Source of the DNA: a virus
Direction: 5' to 3' (one strand)
Virus record (IMG/VR): IMGVR_UViG_3300021405_000055
Span: 1-20,174 of that record
Length of the DNA stretch: 20,174 bases
How positions within the stretch are numbered: position 1 is the stretch's first letter; each line of letters starts with the position of its first letter. The position numbers and the translations under genes are program-made. This document shows, in pieces, positions 1-6,148 of the stretch. Below the pieces are notes generated by a model. The model did no database searches, was not told the DNA's origin, and worked only from the letters and a program-made list of their open reading frames with translations.

Positions 1-113
1 ATCAGGACGCGCTCGCCGGTTTCAATGATTTTTGAGCAGCATCGGCAACGATGCCGATGTTCACGGTAATCGTGACCGTAATCGCACTCAAAGGTTGGTT
101 CCGGGGTTTTCAT
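1..113 (-). CDS. Small Cys/His-rich protein, C-terminus off the window
   Basis: Only the first 37 codons are inside the window; the gene runs off the left edge. The N-terminal part begins MKTPEPTFECDYGHDYR and is dense in Cys and His (C-x3-H, then H-x2-H-x-C-x-C-C), which suggests a small metal-binding protein, probably zinc. There is no Shine-Dalgarno sequence before the ATG. The -10 box of a good promoter ends 7 bases before the A of the ATG, so the mRNA may be leaderless. It is the most distal visible gene of the leftward set but seems to have its own promoter. I do not recognise the family. Confidence 0.6.
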   Translation of the reverse strand, partial: MKTPEPTFECDYGHDYREHRHRCRCCSKIIETGERVL

Positions 114-119
114 AAGGAA

Positions 120-149
120 TATATAAATCAGCCGATAAGCGAATGTCAA
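120..149 (-). promoter_or_regulatory. Sigma70-type promoter for a leaderless transcript
   Basis: On the minus strand TTGACA (149-144) is followed after 18 bases by TATATA (125-120). The expected transcription start, about 7 bases further, falls on the A of the ATG at 113. This fits the absence of a ribosome binding site. An alternative -10, TTATAT, gives a 17-base spacer. Confidence 0.6.
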
Positions 150-159
150 TAGGGGTGGA

Positions 160-324
160 TCAATCATTCCAGGTTTTTCCGCAGTCGAAACAAAAGCGCG
201 TCGAGCTAGTGCCGTCAGGGCCAAGGACGCTTGAGGAATAGACCTCCTCGTGCGGGCACCGAAGCTGCCGCAGGCGTCGGTTCTTTTCGGTCAGGGTCTC
301 GCGTTGCAATTCTTCGAGGGTCAT
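160..324 (-). CDS. 54-aa zinc-ribbon-like protein
   Basis: A complete 54-codon reading frame from ATG at 324 to TGA at 160-162. The N-terminal third is charged and helical (MTLEELQRETLTEKNRR). It is followed by C-P-H near residue 23 and a C-F-D-C-G-K-T-W knuckle at residues 45-52, the layout of a small zinc ribbon. GAGG lies about 10 bases before the ATG. It starts 12 bases after the methyltransferase gene ends, so it is probably co-transcribed with it. Small zinc ribbons of this kind occur in many phage early operons, often without known function; a nucleic-acid or host-protein binding role is inference only. Confidence 0.65.
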   Translation of the reverse strand: MTLEELQRETLTEKNRRLRQLRCPHEEVYSSSVLGPDGTSSTRFCFDCGKTWND

Positions 325-336
325 GCCCGCTAAACC

Positions 337-900
337 TCAGTTACTCGGCATCCGTAGTTGGTGTTCGGTCTTACGGTAGATTGCAAAGAGGCGAATCCGT
401 TTTTGTGGGCCGTTCATCACGCCGATGATGCCGAGCAGCTTCACAGGCAGTTTTCGCTTGCCGCCAGTCGGCGGAATGAACTCGTGGAGTAGCCCTATCT
501 TGCCGCCGATCTTCGTCACCCGCGCCAGCTCGGCGATTATTTTGGTCGCTGAGATATAGGGCAGGCCATACCGCTCGGAATCCTTTGGCGAATAGGGAGG
601 GTCCGCGAACGAGGCATCAAAGGTGGCGTCGGCGAATGGGAGCGTGGATCCAAGGGACACCACAGAAGGCTTGCCAGCGGGGTTGCCGTCAACGGTGGTA
701 ATGCCATCCTCGGGCGCTATCGTTCCACTGAACCAATGAAGCATCGAGCCCCAGGGCCGCAGGACTTGCTTGGCGCGCGGCCAGAACGATTGCGGGAAGG
801 CGCCATAATATTTTGCGGTCGGCCGCCCACAGAACCATGTCCCGTGAATGTAGCCGTTTTCCAGAACCGTGTAGGGCGGAAGGTCCGTAACCGCGTCCAT
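337..900 (-). CDS. DNA methyltransferase-like protein with DPPY motif
   Basis: A 187-aa protein when started at the ATG at 900, which has GGGA upstream; a TTG at 936 would add 12 residues and overlap the upstream gene. It shows S-adenosylmethionine methyltransferase signs: a motif I-like segment LHWFSGT around residues 54-60 followed by VDGNP, then FADPPYSP with DPPY at residues 100-103, and a later hydrophobic strand GGKIGLLHE. DPPY is the catalytic motif of amino-methyltransferases acting on adenine (N6) or cytosine (N4). There is no obvious target-recognition domain and the protein is short, so its substrate (DNA, or a ribosomal or tRNA base) is not settled. It is an orphan with no restriction gene beside it. 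Confidence 0.65.
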   Translation of the reverse strand: MDAVTDLPPYTVLENGYIHGTWFCGRPTAKYYGAFPQSFWPRAKQVLRPWGSMLHWFSGTIAPEDGITTVDGNPAGKPSVVSLGSTLPFADATFDASFADPPYSPKDSERYGLPYISATKIIAELARVTKIGGKIGLLHEFIPPTGGKRKLPVKLLGIIGVMNGPQKRIRLFAIYRKTEHQLRMPSN

Positions 901-925
901 TAAAAAATCCCATGCTAAGCAGAAG

Positions 926-1756
926 TTAACCGCCAACTTTATAACGCGAGCGTTTCATTCCGAGAGCCGGATCGCCGCGCCAGTGCGCTCGCACATATTC
1001 CAATTTACCCATCTTGATTCGCAGATGTGCCCGGCAGAAATGAAGCGCCTTTTTCCCCGTCAAATGAGCTTCGTGTTCTCCGTCATCCTCTTTCGGTGGG
1101 TGCACGCTCAGTTGGATTTCGGTCCAAGCGTGCAAGGGAAACTTGCCAACACCGGCTCTCAGCAAATCCCTTTCGAGGCCACGGTGGGGCATAGACTGCC
1201 TGCGGCCGAGAATCTTTGGAGAATTGATCGCAGCGAGGGCTGCATAAAGAAAATACTGCGCTTTAATGTGCAGGCGTCCAGTTTTGTCGTGCGCCGGGGC
1301 TGGCGTTATGAGACAAGGAGGGTCGTTGGACAGTAAGGCTAATTTGCCACCCGGTGTGCCCGTCAGCAACTCGCGATTTCCAAAGGACGAGTGCATAGTC
1401 GCGATGCCTGACCGAACGTCAGGGGCTTGAAGTAAAAACCCCTCCCGTTTTTCGGGGTCGCGATACTCAATCCACGTCTTAGGCGCAGGAAGAAAGGCCA
1501 GGGTGCCGTCGAAGCCCTCCCCACTCAGGTGTTCCGCCATGAGTTTGTCGCGAAGATCGTTCAACATTTCCAGAACGTCGGTTACATCGAAGCAGTGTGC
1601 GTCTGCGAGAAGCGGCGCAATGTCATAGCCGTGAATATATTCCCGCTTCTTCAACGGAAGCGTGAGGCGCTTGACAATGCGGTGGGCGAGGGGCGTCATG
1701 GGTTCCGTCGCATAGTATAGTGAAAAAACGGGTACATATCTGTCATCTGTCGGCAT
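926..1756 (-). CDS. Hypothetical phage protein, 276 aa
   Basis: The start ATG at 1756 overlaps the end of the upstream gene by 14 bases, so translation is probably coupled. No signal peptide or membrane segment is seen. The C-terminal 45 residues carry a striking pattern: HFCRAHLRIKMGKLEYVRAHWRGDP followed by RSRYKV. A similar H-x-RGH ... V-x-x-HWRG ... Y-x-V ending is known in uncharacterised phage proteins, and the conserved His, Arg and Trp residues suggest a nucleic-acid contact or a small catalytic fold. The function is unknown. The stop TAA at 926-928 lies 25 bases before the methyltransferase start. Confidence 0.75.
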   Translation of the reverse strand: MPTDDRYVPVFSLYYATEPMTPLAHRIVKRLTLPLKKREYIHGYDIAPLLADAHCFDVTDVLEMLNDLRDKLMAEHLSGEGFDGTLAFLPAPKTWIEYRDPEKREGFLLQAPDVRSGIATMHSSFGNRELLTGTPGGKLALLSNDPPCLITPAPAHDKTGRLHIKAQYFLYAALAAINSPKILGRRQSMPHRGLERDLLRAGVGKFPLHAWTEIQLSVHPPKEDDGEHEAHLTGKKALHFCRAHLRIKMGKLEYVRAHWRGDPALGMKRSRYKVGG

Positions 1757-1919
1757 CCGCGCCGAGGATCGCCCGAGACAGGGTATTTTCGACGCGAAGC
1801 TGTATGATTTGTCGAATGTCGCGGTCGGTGCATTCTCCTGACGTGCGGCACTTGCGAATGGCGGTCAGACAATCCACCGCAACATCTTCGGCCTTTTTCT
1901 CAATTTCGGTGGGCGTCAT
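1743..1919 (-). CDS. Hypothetical protein, 58 aa
   Basis: I chose the ATG at 1919 because GGAG sits 7 bases upstream. The longer frame from 1958 would overlap the previous gene by about 60 bases. The product begins MTPTEIEKKAEDVAVDC and looks all-helical, with two Cys residues and many charged residues. It overlaps the upstream gene by 20 bases and the downstream one by 14, so it is a tightly packed member of the leftward operon. No family was recognised. Confidence 0.6.
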   Translation of the reverse strand: MTPTEIEKKAEDVAVDCLTAIRKCRTSGECTDRDIRQIIQLRVENTLSRAILGADADR

Positions 1920-2157
1920 TGCGCTTCTCCGCGTAGTCATTGATGGCCTTGGCCACAAAATCCCAATGGTGCTTCATGCCCGCCGCGAAGTCGTCCGGGG
2001 AAACGTCGGCTGCGATGGCGAGCCTAACCGCTAAGGCGTGAAGGCCATTCAGGATCGCCGAAACGTCATCGCCATAGACCTTCATCGCGGCCTTGAGAAT
2101 GCGACCCTCCTTTGAGGACAGAATACCGGCCATCAGGTCTTTGGCTGTGAGACTCAT
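1900..2157 (-). CDS. Hypothetical helical protein, 85 aa
   Basis: ATG at 2157 with a purine-rich CGGGAAAAAC just upstream. The product (MSLTAKDLMAGILSSKEG...) is predicted soluble and mostly helical, without Cys, a signal peptide or a membrane segment. It sits between the lipoprotein gene and a 58-aa gene, and its end overlaps the next gene by 20 bases. The function is not recognisable. Confidence 0.7.
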   Translation of the reverse strand: MSLTAKDLMAGILSSKEGRILKAAMKVYGDDVSAILNGLHALAVRLAIAADVSPDDFAAGMKHHWDFVAKAINDYAEKRNDAHRN

Positions 2158-2187
2158 GTTTTTCCCGAGTAATTCCGTAACAACCGG

Positions 2188-2529
2188 CTACTGCACGATC
2201 TCGACGGCGGTGAGCCAATAGCCATCGCTGCATGGAGAGAAGCGGCGCGAGTTGTAGTGGACCTTGACAATGGCGCCGGTATCTACCGCGCGCCGCAGCG
2301 TGTCGAGGACGGCGGGGTTGACGATGGTGAACCACATGTCCTCTTTGGACAGCGAGCCGGTGCCGTTGCGCATGACCCCAAGGCTCAGATCGAACGCCGG
2401 GTAGTCCATGCAGACCAGCGGCGTGACGTTGGAGAGCTTTTTTGCTTGGCCGATAGCTTCCACATCGGTTTGAGTATTTCCGCAGCCGGCGAGCGCCAGA
2501 GCGGTCATCAGAATTGCAATCCGTTTCAT
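2188..2529 (-). CDS. Small phage-encoded lipoprotein, 113 aa
   Basis: The N-terminus MKRIAILMTALALAGCG is a classic lipoprotein signal: two basic residues, a hydrophobic core and a lipobox L-A-G-C with Cys at residue 16. The mature part would be anchored by lipid in the inner or outer membrane. It contains the segments DMWFTIVNPAVLDTL and VKVHYNSRRF and two further Cys. GGAGA lies 6 bases before the ATG. Lipoproteins in phage early operons can act in superinfection exclusion or, in lysis cassettes, as o-spanins. The position among early genes, away from any visible lysis gene, makes exclusion the more likely guess, but nothing in the sequence proves it. Confidence 0.75.
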   Translation of the reverse strand: MKRIAILMTALALAGCGNTQTDVEAIGQAKKLSNVTPLVCMDYPAFDLSLGVMRNGTGSLSKEDMWFTIVNPAVLDTLRRAVDTGAIVKVHYNSRRFSPCSDGYWLTAVEIVQ

Positions 2530-2553
2530 TGGATTCTCCGTGTTAACTTGTTG

Positions 2554-2763
2554 TTACTTTTCATTCCAAACGCGAAGTGCCTTGCGGCCCTCGTCCGTCA
2601 CCGTCACATAAACGGCAGGCAGATCGTCTCCGCTCACATAGCCGTCGCGAAACATGGCGCGGACAGTCCTCGCGCTACCGCAAAGGTCGTTGAACGTACC
2701 CGCGCTCACGCGGCCGGTGCCGTTCAGCATGAGGGCGATGATTTCTTTTTGGTGCTTGGTCAT
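2554..2763 (-). CDS. Small winged-helix-like protein, 69 aa
   Basis: The ATG at 2763 is preceded by GGGAAAAT. The product starts MTKHQKEIIALMLNGTGRVS and ends with VYVTVTDEGRKALRVW. The pattern (helix, short turn, helix with TVRAMFRDGYV, then a beta wing ending in TDEGRKAL) resembles one winged-helix unit of MarR or phage-type regulators, which commonly have an 'LT-x-EG-x-x-AL' wing. DNA binding is therefore plausible but unproven. The leaders of this gene and the lipoprotein gene share a similar GTTAAC-containing stretch. Confidence 0.65.
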   Translation of the reverse strand: MTKHQKEIIALMLNGTGRVSAGTFNDLCGSARTVRAMFRDGYVSGDDLPAVYVTVTDEGRKALRVWNEK

Positions 2764-2791
2764 ATTTTCCCGGTTAACCTGTCGTTTGTCG

Positions 2792-2971
2792 TTACTCTGA
2801 ATTGCCGTCGTATCTTATCGTTCCATCTTGAATCAGACCCATCGGGTCCGGACCGTATGGTGTTTTGCCGGTGCTGCGCCAGACTTTGCCGTCCCATTTG
2901 TACAGCGTGCCGGTGATGAGATTGAGCCATTCATCGCCAAGATTAGGTTTAACGGATTTGCCTTTTTTCAT
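2792..2971 (-). CDS. Hypothetical protein, 59 aa
   Basis: A complete small frame from ATG 2971 to TAA 2792-2794. AGGA is placed 7 bases before the ATG, and the gene starts 8 bases after the HNH gene ends. The product begins MKKGKSVKPNLGDEWLN and contains two W-x-G type beta motifs (LYKWDGKVWRS and IRYDGN). These suggest a small beta-rich fold like those on phage decoration or 'carbohydrate-like' surface domains, but in an early operon the role is unknown. Confidence 0.6.
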   Translation of the reverse strand: MKKGKSVKPNLGDEWLNLITGTLYKWDGKVWRSTGKTPYGPDPMGLIQDGTIRYDGNSE

Positions 2972-2979
2972 TTGTGATC

Positions 2980-3417
2980 CTACGAAAGCATCCCAGCCCG
3001 CGCCGCAAACACGATGCTTCTCATCTTAACCAAATCCCCGCGCGCTGCATAGAGTCTTTCCGCGAGCAACACCGGATTAATTCCGACGATGGACCAGAAG
3101 CCGCGCTCGCCGATGCGATGCTGTTCTCTGTGGCAGTCGTCACACAAAGGAACGGCCCATTTGTCTGCTGGTTTCTTGCCTATGCCGCCGTGTTTGTTGT
3201 GGGTGCCTGATTGCATTCGCACATGAGCGGCTTGGCTCGGTTCGTCGTTGCAGCCTAGGCACGGGAGAGTCCTAATCATTGCCAGGTAGACCGGATCGGA
3301 ATCGCCGACGACTTTTAGTTTGATGCGCGGCGCTATGCCGAATGCGCGTTTGAGTAGGGCGCCAGGCGCGTCTGGTGGTGTTAGGCGTTGGGGGTGTTGC
3401 AGTTTCATTTGGGTCAC
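2980..3417 (-). CDS. HNH-type endonuclease (DUF968/YbcO-like)
   Basis: The protein is 145 aa from GTG at 3417, or 142 aa from ATG at 3408. Neither start has a clear ribosome binding site, and the GTG lies inside a family-1 repeat. The central region holds the signature of small phage HNH nucleases: CLGC, then AAHVRMQSGTHNKHGGIG-KKPADKW, then PLCDDCHREQH. The four Cys of two C-x2-C pairs would hold a structural zinc, and the His residues would form the metal-dependent active site. Relatives such as YbcO sit with phage recombination genes and cut branched or single-strand DNA. The neighbouring coiled-coil and OB-like genes fit that setting. Confidence 0.8.
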   Translation of the reverse strand: MTQMKLQHPQRLTPPDAPGALLKRAFGIAPRIKLKVVGDSDPVYLAMIRTLPCLGCNDEPSQAAHVRMQSGTHNKHGGIGKKPADKWAVPLCDDCHREQHRIGERGFWSIVGINPVLLAERLYAARGDLVKMRSIVFAARAGMLS

Positions 3418-3455
3418 GAGAGTTTGTTTGTTCCGTTCCGCCGGACTCGGTCACC
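3410..3455 (+). repeat. Family-1 two-block repeat, copy A
   Basis: Left arm TGGGTCACGAGAG (3410-3422), 18-base spacer, right arm CCGGACTCGGTCACC (3441-3455). It fills the junction between two leftward genes. Read on the coding strand, the right arm contains the TGA stop of the upstream gene and the left arm contains the GTG start of the HNH gene. Confidence 0.85.
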
Positions 3456-3930
3456 TGAGGTCGTCTTGCCCGAAAGTTTCCTGCCACACCTTGCGCAAAA
3501 CCTCAACGCGCGCTTTCAGTTCGTTGGTCTCGCACTCGCAACGCCCGGTTTCGATGAAGGCGTTGAGCAGCGAGCAAACAAACATTCTCTCTGCGTCACG
3601 CGGCGCCGTGGGGCGCGGCTGATAGTATTGCTGGCCGTTCGGCTTTGCTGGCGCGGCGCCGTTGCGTTGCGGCTCCGTGAACTGCTGAAAATCCCCACGA
3701 GGCTCCGCGCGCTGCTGCGGCTCGACGGCAATCTTCTTGACACCGATGATATTCTTAAACCCCTTGTCGCTTTCGGTATACGCAAGCTCGTACTTGTTTC
3801 CCGGTTCGAATTCCCGGATACGATCCTGCTTCACTGGCCACCATTCGTTGTTGGCGCCTTTGATGCTGCCGTATTGCTTGCCTTCGGCCGGGGGCTTCAC
3901 GAAAGTCACGTCAACGGTTGCGGTCTGCAT
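3451..3930 (-). CDS. Putative OB-fold ssDNA-binding/accessory protein
   Basis: I chose the ATG at 3930 (159 aa). It lies right after the upstream gene's stop, and the N-terminus MQTATVDVTFVKPPAEGK starts a coherent beta-rich domain. That domain (residues about 5-60) alternates strands and glycine turns (VTFVKPPAEGKQYGSIK, WWPVKQDRI, YELAYTESDKG, NIIGVKKI), which looks like a small OB fold of the kind used for single-stranded DNA or RNA binding. It is followed by a Gln/Pro/Arg-rich linker and a helical C-terminus with C-E-C. Together with the upstream coiled-coil gene it probably forms part of a recombination or replication-support module. The family assignment is by pattern only. Confidence 0.65.
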   Translation of the reverse strand: MQTATVDVTFVKPPAEGKQYGSIKGANNEWWPVKQDRIREFEPGNKYELAYTESDKGFKNIIGVKKIAVEPQQRAEPRGDFQQFTEPQRNGAAPAKPNGQQYYQPRPTAPRDAERMFVCSLLNAFIETGRCECETNELKARVEVLRKVWQETFGQDDLR

Positions 3931-3934
3931 TGTC

Positions 3935-4717
3935 TCACAAGCTCCGTTCGTAGGTTGATTTGATGCCATCCGGCAGTTCGCCAGTAGCTTCGCGGAATCG
4001 CTTTGCGTCCTTAATAATCTGTTTTTTGAGATTGTCGCTGCATCCCATGATGGTAATGGCTGAACAGGCATCCCCCACAGTAAAAACCTCGGTCGTCCTC
4101 ATGCTCAGGGCTTTGTTTCCCATCACGGAGGCGATGCGAACTGGGACGTTGCGTTCGGCTGTGGCGGCGGCGCGGTCGGTTTTCTGGAAGGCTTTGAACG
4201 CTTGGTCCGCGTCGGCAATGGCGCCACCAACGTCAGTGCATTCGCCTTCCTCGGCATTCAGGATGGCCTCTTGCTCGCGCGCCTCGGCTTCGCGGGCTTC
4301 GCGCTCGGCTCGTTCGGCTTCCTCGCGCAACCGCTGTGCTTCACGCAGGCGCGCGGCTTCGACGGCGTTGTTGTATTTGGACAATCGCGCCTTGGCGAGT
4401 TCGTAGAGCTTTTCGAGGGGCTGGCGCACGAGGCGGTAGGGCTTGTTGATCCGTTCCAGTTCGGCGTTGAGCGGATCGACCTGCGGCTTGCGCTCATCCT
4501 CCATCGTCTGCAAGGCAACGCGGGTGCGTTCGATCCATGCCGCGTATTGCTTGGCGCCGTCGAAGTTTTCGATGACCGGATTATTCTCGGTGAATGTCGA
4601 AAGCTCGGCCATCGCCTCCTTGGCGCTGTCAATCGGACCTGGAGGCGAGTTTCCGCCGATGGCAAGCCGGCTGTTCGTTTGCTCGGCGAGTTTGTTGTGG
4701 TCGGTGCGGTCAAGCAT
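3935..4717 (-). CDS. Coiled-coil protein of phage recombination module, 260 aa
   Basis: ATG at 4717 with GGAG 8 bases upstream. After a flexible N-terminus comes a long charged coiled coil (about residues 70-150) with a run of Glu/Arg/Ala-rich heptads. A compact C-terminal domain ends in KRFREATGELPDGIKSTYERS. This layout, a coiled coil followed by a small C-terminal domain, is common in phage proteins encoded next to single-strand annealing or exonuclease genes, and those proteins are mostly uncharacterised. Its stop is 5 bases before the start of the OB-like gene, so the two are translationally close and may act together. Confidence 0.75.
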   Translation of the reverse strand: MLDRTDHNKLAEQTNSRLAIGGNSPPGPIDSAKEAMAELSTFTENNPVIENFDGAKQYAAWIERTRVALQTMEDERKPQVDPLNAELERINKPYRLVRQPLEKLYELAKARLSKYNNAVEAARLREAQRLREEAERAEREAREAEAREQEAILNAEEGECTDVGGAIADADQAFKAFQKTDRAAATAERNVPVRIASVMGNKALSMRTTEVFTVGDACSAITIMGCSDNLKKQIIKDAKRFREATGELPDGIKSTYERSL

Positions 4718-4733
4718 TTTTCAACTCCAACGT

Positions 4734-4784
4734 CCGTGTGAATTTCCGTGTCGCCAAAGCCACCCGTGATCCAGAATGACCCAA
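4734..4784 (-). repeat. Family-2 two-block repeat, copy a
   Basis: This 51-bp block matches 5527-5577 at 40 of 51 positions with no gaps. On the coding strand it starts TTGGGTCATTC, continues GATCACGGG, and after about 10 variable bases ends GACACGGAAATTCA-x-ACGG. It occupies nearly the whole spacer between two leftward genes, beginning just after the TAG stop of the upstream gene. Confidence 0.85.
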
Positions 4785-4786
4785 GC

Positions 4787-5236
4787 CTACCTTGTCGCTT
4801 CCCGTTCCTCATACTCATCATCGGCATAGTAGTCGCCATACTCTTCTTCGGCTTCGACCGCCTGGGCGCAACGCTCCAACTGAAAGGTTGCATTCCCTTC
4901 GACAGCACCAACAAAAGCCCCGTCGAAATCCGACATGCCAAGAACTTCCGACGTGTTGGAATTGGCTTCCTCCCCAACGATCTTCAAAACCCGATCCGCA
5001 ATCCGCGCCCAATGGAGCACAAAGTCCGCCATGTCCCGGAACTGATCCGGCGACGGTGAAGGGGAGATATGCGGCACATACAACCGCGCCAGAGTTTGAA
5101 CGGCCTCGCGATGCACGGTCGCAATCGCGTTATGGCGCCCGTTATTTGCTCGGCTGAGAACGTCGATCAAGGTCTGGCGGTCCTTCATGACCGGCTCGGT
5201 GGAAACGTCGAAGTCGCCTGTGATCTTGTCGGTCAT
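4787..5236 (-). CDS. Hypothetical acidic-tailed protein, 149 aa
   Basis: I chose the ATG at 5236 because AGGGG lies 6 bases before it. A GTG at 5275 would add 13 residues, but these are encoded by the edge of a family-1 repeat. The product starts MTDKITGDFDVSTEPVMKD, has a helical middle containing FRDMADFVLHWARIADRVL, and ends in a very acidic Tyr-rich tail (EEEYGDYYADDEYEE). Acidic tails like this can mimic DNA or bind basic or ssDNA-binding partners, but that is inference. It sits directly upstream of the coiled-coil gene. Confidence 0.7.
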   Translation of the reverse strand: MTDKITGDFDVSTEPVMKDRQTLIDVLSRANNGRHNAIATVHREAVQTLARLYVPHISPSPSPDQFRDMADFVLHWARIADRVLKIVGEEANSNTSEVLGMSDFDGAFVGAVEGNATFQLERCAQAVEAEEEYGDYYADDEYEEREATR

Positions 5237-5267
5237 TGGAAGCCCCTGTTGCGGTGTTAGGTCGATT

Positions 5268-5305
5268 TGGGTCACGGGTATGGCGGTGGTTACGGTGCGG
5301 TCACC
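5268..5305 (+). repeat. Family-1 repeat, degenerate copy C
   Basis: TGGGTCACGGG at 5268-5278 and GCGGTCACC ending at 5305. The arms are shortened and the spacer differs, but the layout is the same as copy A: on the coding strand the right arm holds the TGA stop of the upstream gene (AGGTGA) and the left arm holds GTGACCCAAAT, identical to copy A at that point. Confidence 0.65.
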
Positions 5306-5510
5306 TGATGATGGCGCTTCTTATTTTAGCCATGCGTTTCATCCGGTCCGCAGTGTCGTCAACTTCATGGTAAACGTATTTTTCGCCTTCGCAGACTAAG
5401 CATGGCACTGCGCGCTTAAAAAAGTAGCCGATTGTCCTAGGAGCAAAAGGAAACCAAGTTCTACCTTCTCCTTCGCAGGCGGCGCAGACAATGCGCGTTA
5501 CAATAGTCAT
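5301..5510 (-). CDS. DnaJ-type zinc-finger small protein, 69 aa
   Basis: ATG at 5510 with AGGAG 7 bases upstream. The product carries two C-x2-C-x-G-x units: CAACEGEGR near residues 9-17 and CLVCEGEKY near residues 37-45. This is the pattern of the zinc-binding repeat of DnaJ-like proteins and of many stand-alone phage zinc fingers. Between them is an aromatic stretch (WFPFAPRTIGYFF). The C-terminus is helical and basic. It probably binds zinc and a protein or nucleic acid partner; the target is unknown. Its stop codon lies within repeat copy C. Confidence 0.75.
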   Translation of the reverse strand: MTIVTRIVCAACEGEGRTWFPFAPRTIGYFFKRAVPCLVCEGEKYVYHEVDDTADRMKRMAKIRSAIIR

Positions 5511-5526
5511 TCCACTCTCCTAAAGC

Positions 5527-5577
5527 CCGTATGAATTTCCGTGTCGTATTCGTAGCCCGTGATCTGGAATGACCCAA
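5527..5577 (-). repeat. Family-2 two-block repeat, copy b
   Basis: 51-bp partner of 4734-4784, in the same orientation relative to transcription and again filling the gap between a stop codon and the next ribosome binding site. The central 9-10 bases are almost fully different between the two copies, while both flanking blocks are conserved. Confidence 0.85.
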
Positions 5578-5583
5578 CACCTA

Positions 5584-5814
5584 CTACTGCTTCGCTATCT
5601 CGATCAGAAAGTAGATAATTCCGCCGATATTGACACACACACTCAACGCAAATCCCAAGACCAACACTTCGTACTTCTCTCTCAGTTGCTCCAACAACAA
5701 TTCCCGTCCTAAGACCATGGCGTGGTTCTTCATCGGGTCGGAATGTTGTGCTACGGCTACCGCGTTGATGGCGGAAGTGTTGTTGCGGGGAGAGAAGGTA
5801 AGAAGTTTAGACAT
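5584..5814 (-). CDS. Small single-span membrane protein, 76 aa
   Basis: ATG at 5814; no ribosome binding site is visible, and the ATG is immediately downstream of family-1 repeat copy B. The first 50 residues are soluble (MSKLLTFSPRNNTSAINAV...), with a short helical stretch LLLEQLREKYEV. The C-terminal 25 residues form one hydrophobic segment, LVLGFALSVCVNIGGIIYFL, followed by a short IEIAKQ tail. This is the layout of a tail-anchored inner-membrane protein with its N-terminus in the cytoplasm. Possible roles are host-membrane modification or superinfection exclusion; none is proven. Confidence 0.65.
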   Translation of the reverse strand: MSKLLTFSPRNNTSAINAVAVAQHSDPMKNHAMVLGRELLLEQLREKYEVLVLGFALSVCVNIGGIIYFLIEIAKQ

Positions 5815-5817
5815 GGT

Positions 5818-5864
5818 TGGCTCACGAGAGGTTGGAGTGTTCTTTGCCGCCGGACTCGGTCACC
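5818..5864 (+). repeat. Family-1 two-block repeat, copy B
   Basis: Left arm TGGCTCACGAGAG (5818-5830; one change from consensus), 19-base spacer, right arm CCGGACTCGGTCACC (5850-5864). It spans the spacer between the first and second genes of the leftward operon. Confidence 0.85.
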
Positions 5865-5870
5865 TTATCA

Positions 5871-6056
5871 CTACGCAAACCGAAGGTTGCGCGCGTGGAT
5901 CACTACGTCGTTGCTGGCGTTCGCGAGCCGGACATAGTAGGCATTCGGCTTATCGTGTTTGGCAACAACGACGCCGTTCATTGGCGGGTCGAAAGTCAGG
6001 TCTTGGATTTGGTCGCCGGGCGCAAACTTGAAGTGCTCTTTTTCCTTGGTAGTCAT
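5871..6056 (-). CDS. First gene of leftward operon, 61-aa SH3-like protein
   Basis: ATG at 6056 with AGGGG 8 bases upstream. It is the first gene after the leftward promoter. The product begins MTTKEKEHFKFAPGDQI and reads as alternating short beta strands (KFAPGDQIQDL, NGVVVAKHD, AYYVRLAN, DVVIHARNLRF), consistent with a small SH3-like barrel. The position opposite a cro-like gene is where lambda-type phages carry the CI repressor, but this protein has no HTH and is too small, so it is not an obvious repressor. It could be an antitermination or anti-host early protein; this is inference only. Confidence 0.7.
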   Translation of the reverse strand: MTTKEKEHFKFAPGDQIQDLTFDPPMNGVVVAKHDKPNAYYVRLANASNDVVIHARNLRFA

Positions 6057-6083
6057 GGCTAGTCCCCTGTGTTCGATAATTGG

Positions 6084-6112
6084 AGATTAAAGCCGCCCTT
6101 GAATGTTGTCAA
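6084..6112 (-). promoter_or_regulatory. Leftward early promoter
   Basis: On the minus strand TTGACA (6112-6107) is followed after 17 bases by TAATCT (6089-6084). Transcription would start near 6077, leaving a leader of about 20 bases with a good ribosome binding site for the first leftward gene. The -35 box lies inside the CTTGA/TCAAG operator. Confidence 0.7.
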
Positions 6113-6123
6113 GCACTACTTGA
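6098..6123. promoter_or_regulatory. Operator: three alternating CTTGA/TCAAG half-sites
   Basis: CTTGA (6098-6102), six bases, TCAAG (6109-6113), five bases, CTTGA (6119-6123). Each adjacent pair forms a perfect inverted repeat, so the middle half-site is shared by two overlapping dyads. The array covers the -35 boxes of both divergent promoters, the expected position for a regulator that switches between them. The YdaS/Cro-like protein encoded at 6155 is the likeliest binder. Confidence 0.65.
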
Positions 6124-6148
6124 AATTATTTTGGAACTGTGATTACCT
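6120..6148 (+). promoter_or_regulatory. Rightward promoter, probably leaderless mRNA
   Basis: TTGAAA (6120-6125), 17 bases, TTACCT (6143-6148). The -10 ends 7 bases before the A of the ATG at 6155 and there is no ribosome binding site, so the cro-like mRNA may start at its own AUG, as for lambda cI from PRM. The -10 match is weak. An alternative -35, TTGTCA at 6106-6111, would need a different -10. Confidence 0.45.

Noticed and set aside
2257-2916. 219-codon open frame on the plus strand
   Set aside because: It runs opposite four well-supported small leftward genes with ribosome binding sites, and its translation shows no domain.
5871-6056. CI-type repressor opposite cro
   Set aside because: The protein has only 61 residues, no helix-turn-helix and no oligomerisation or cleavage domain.
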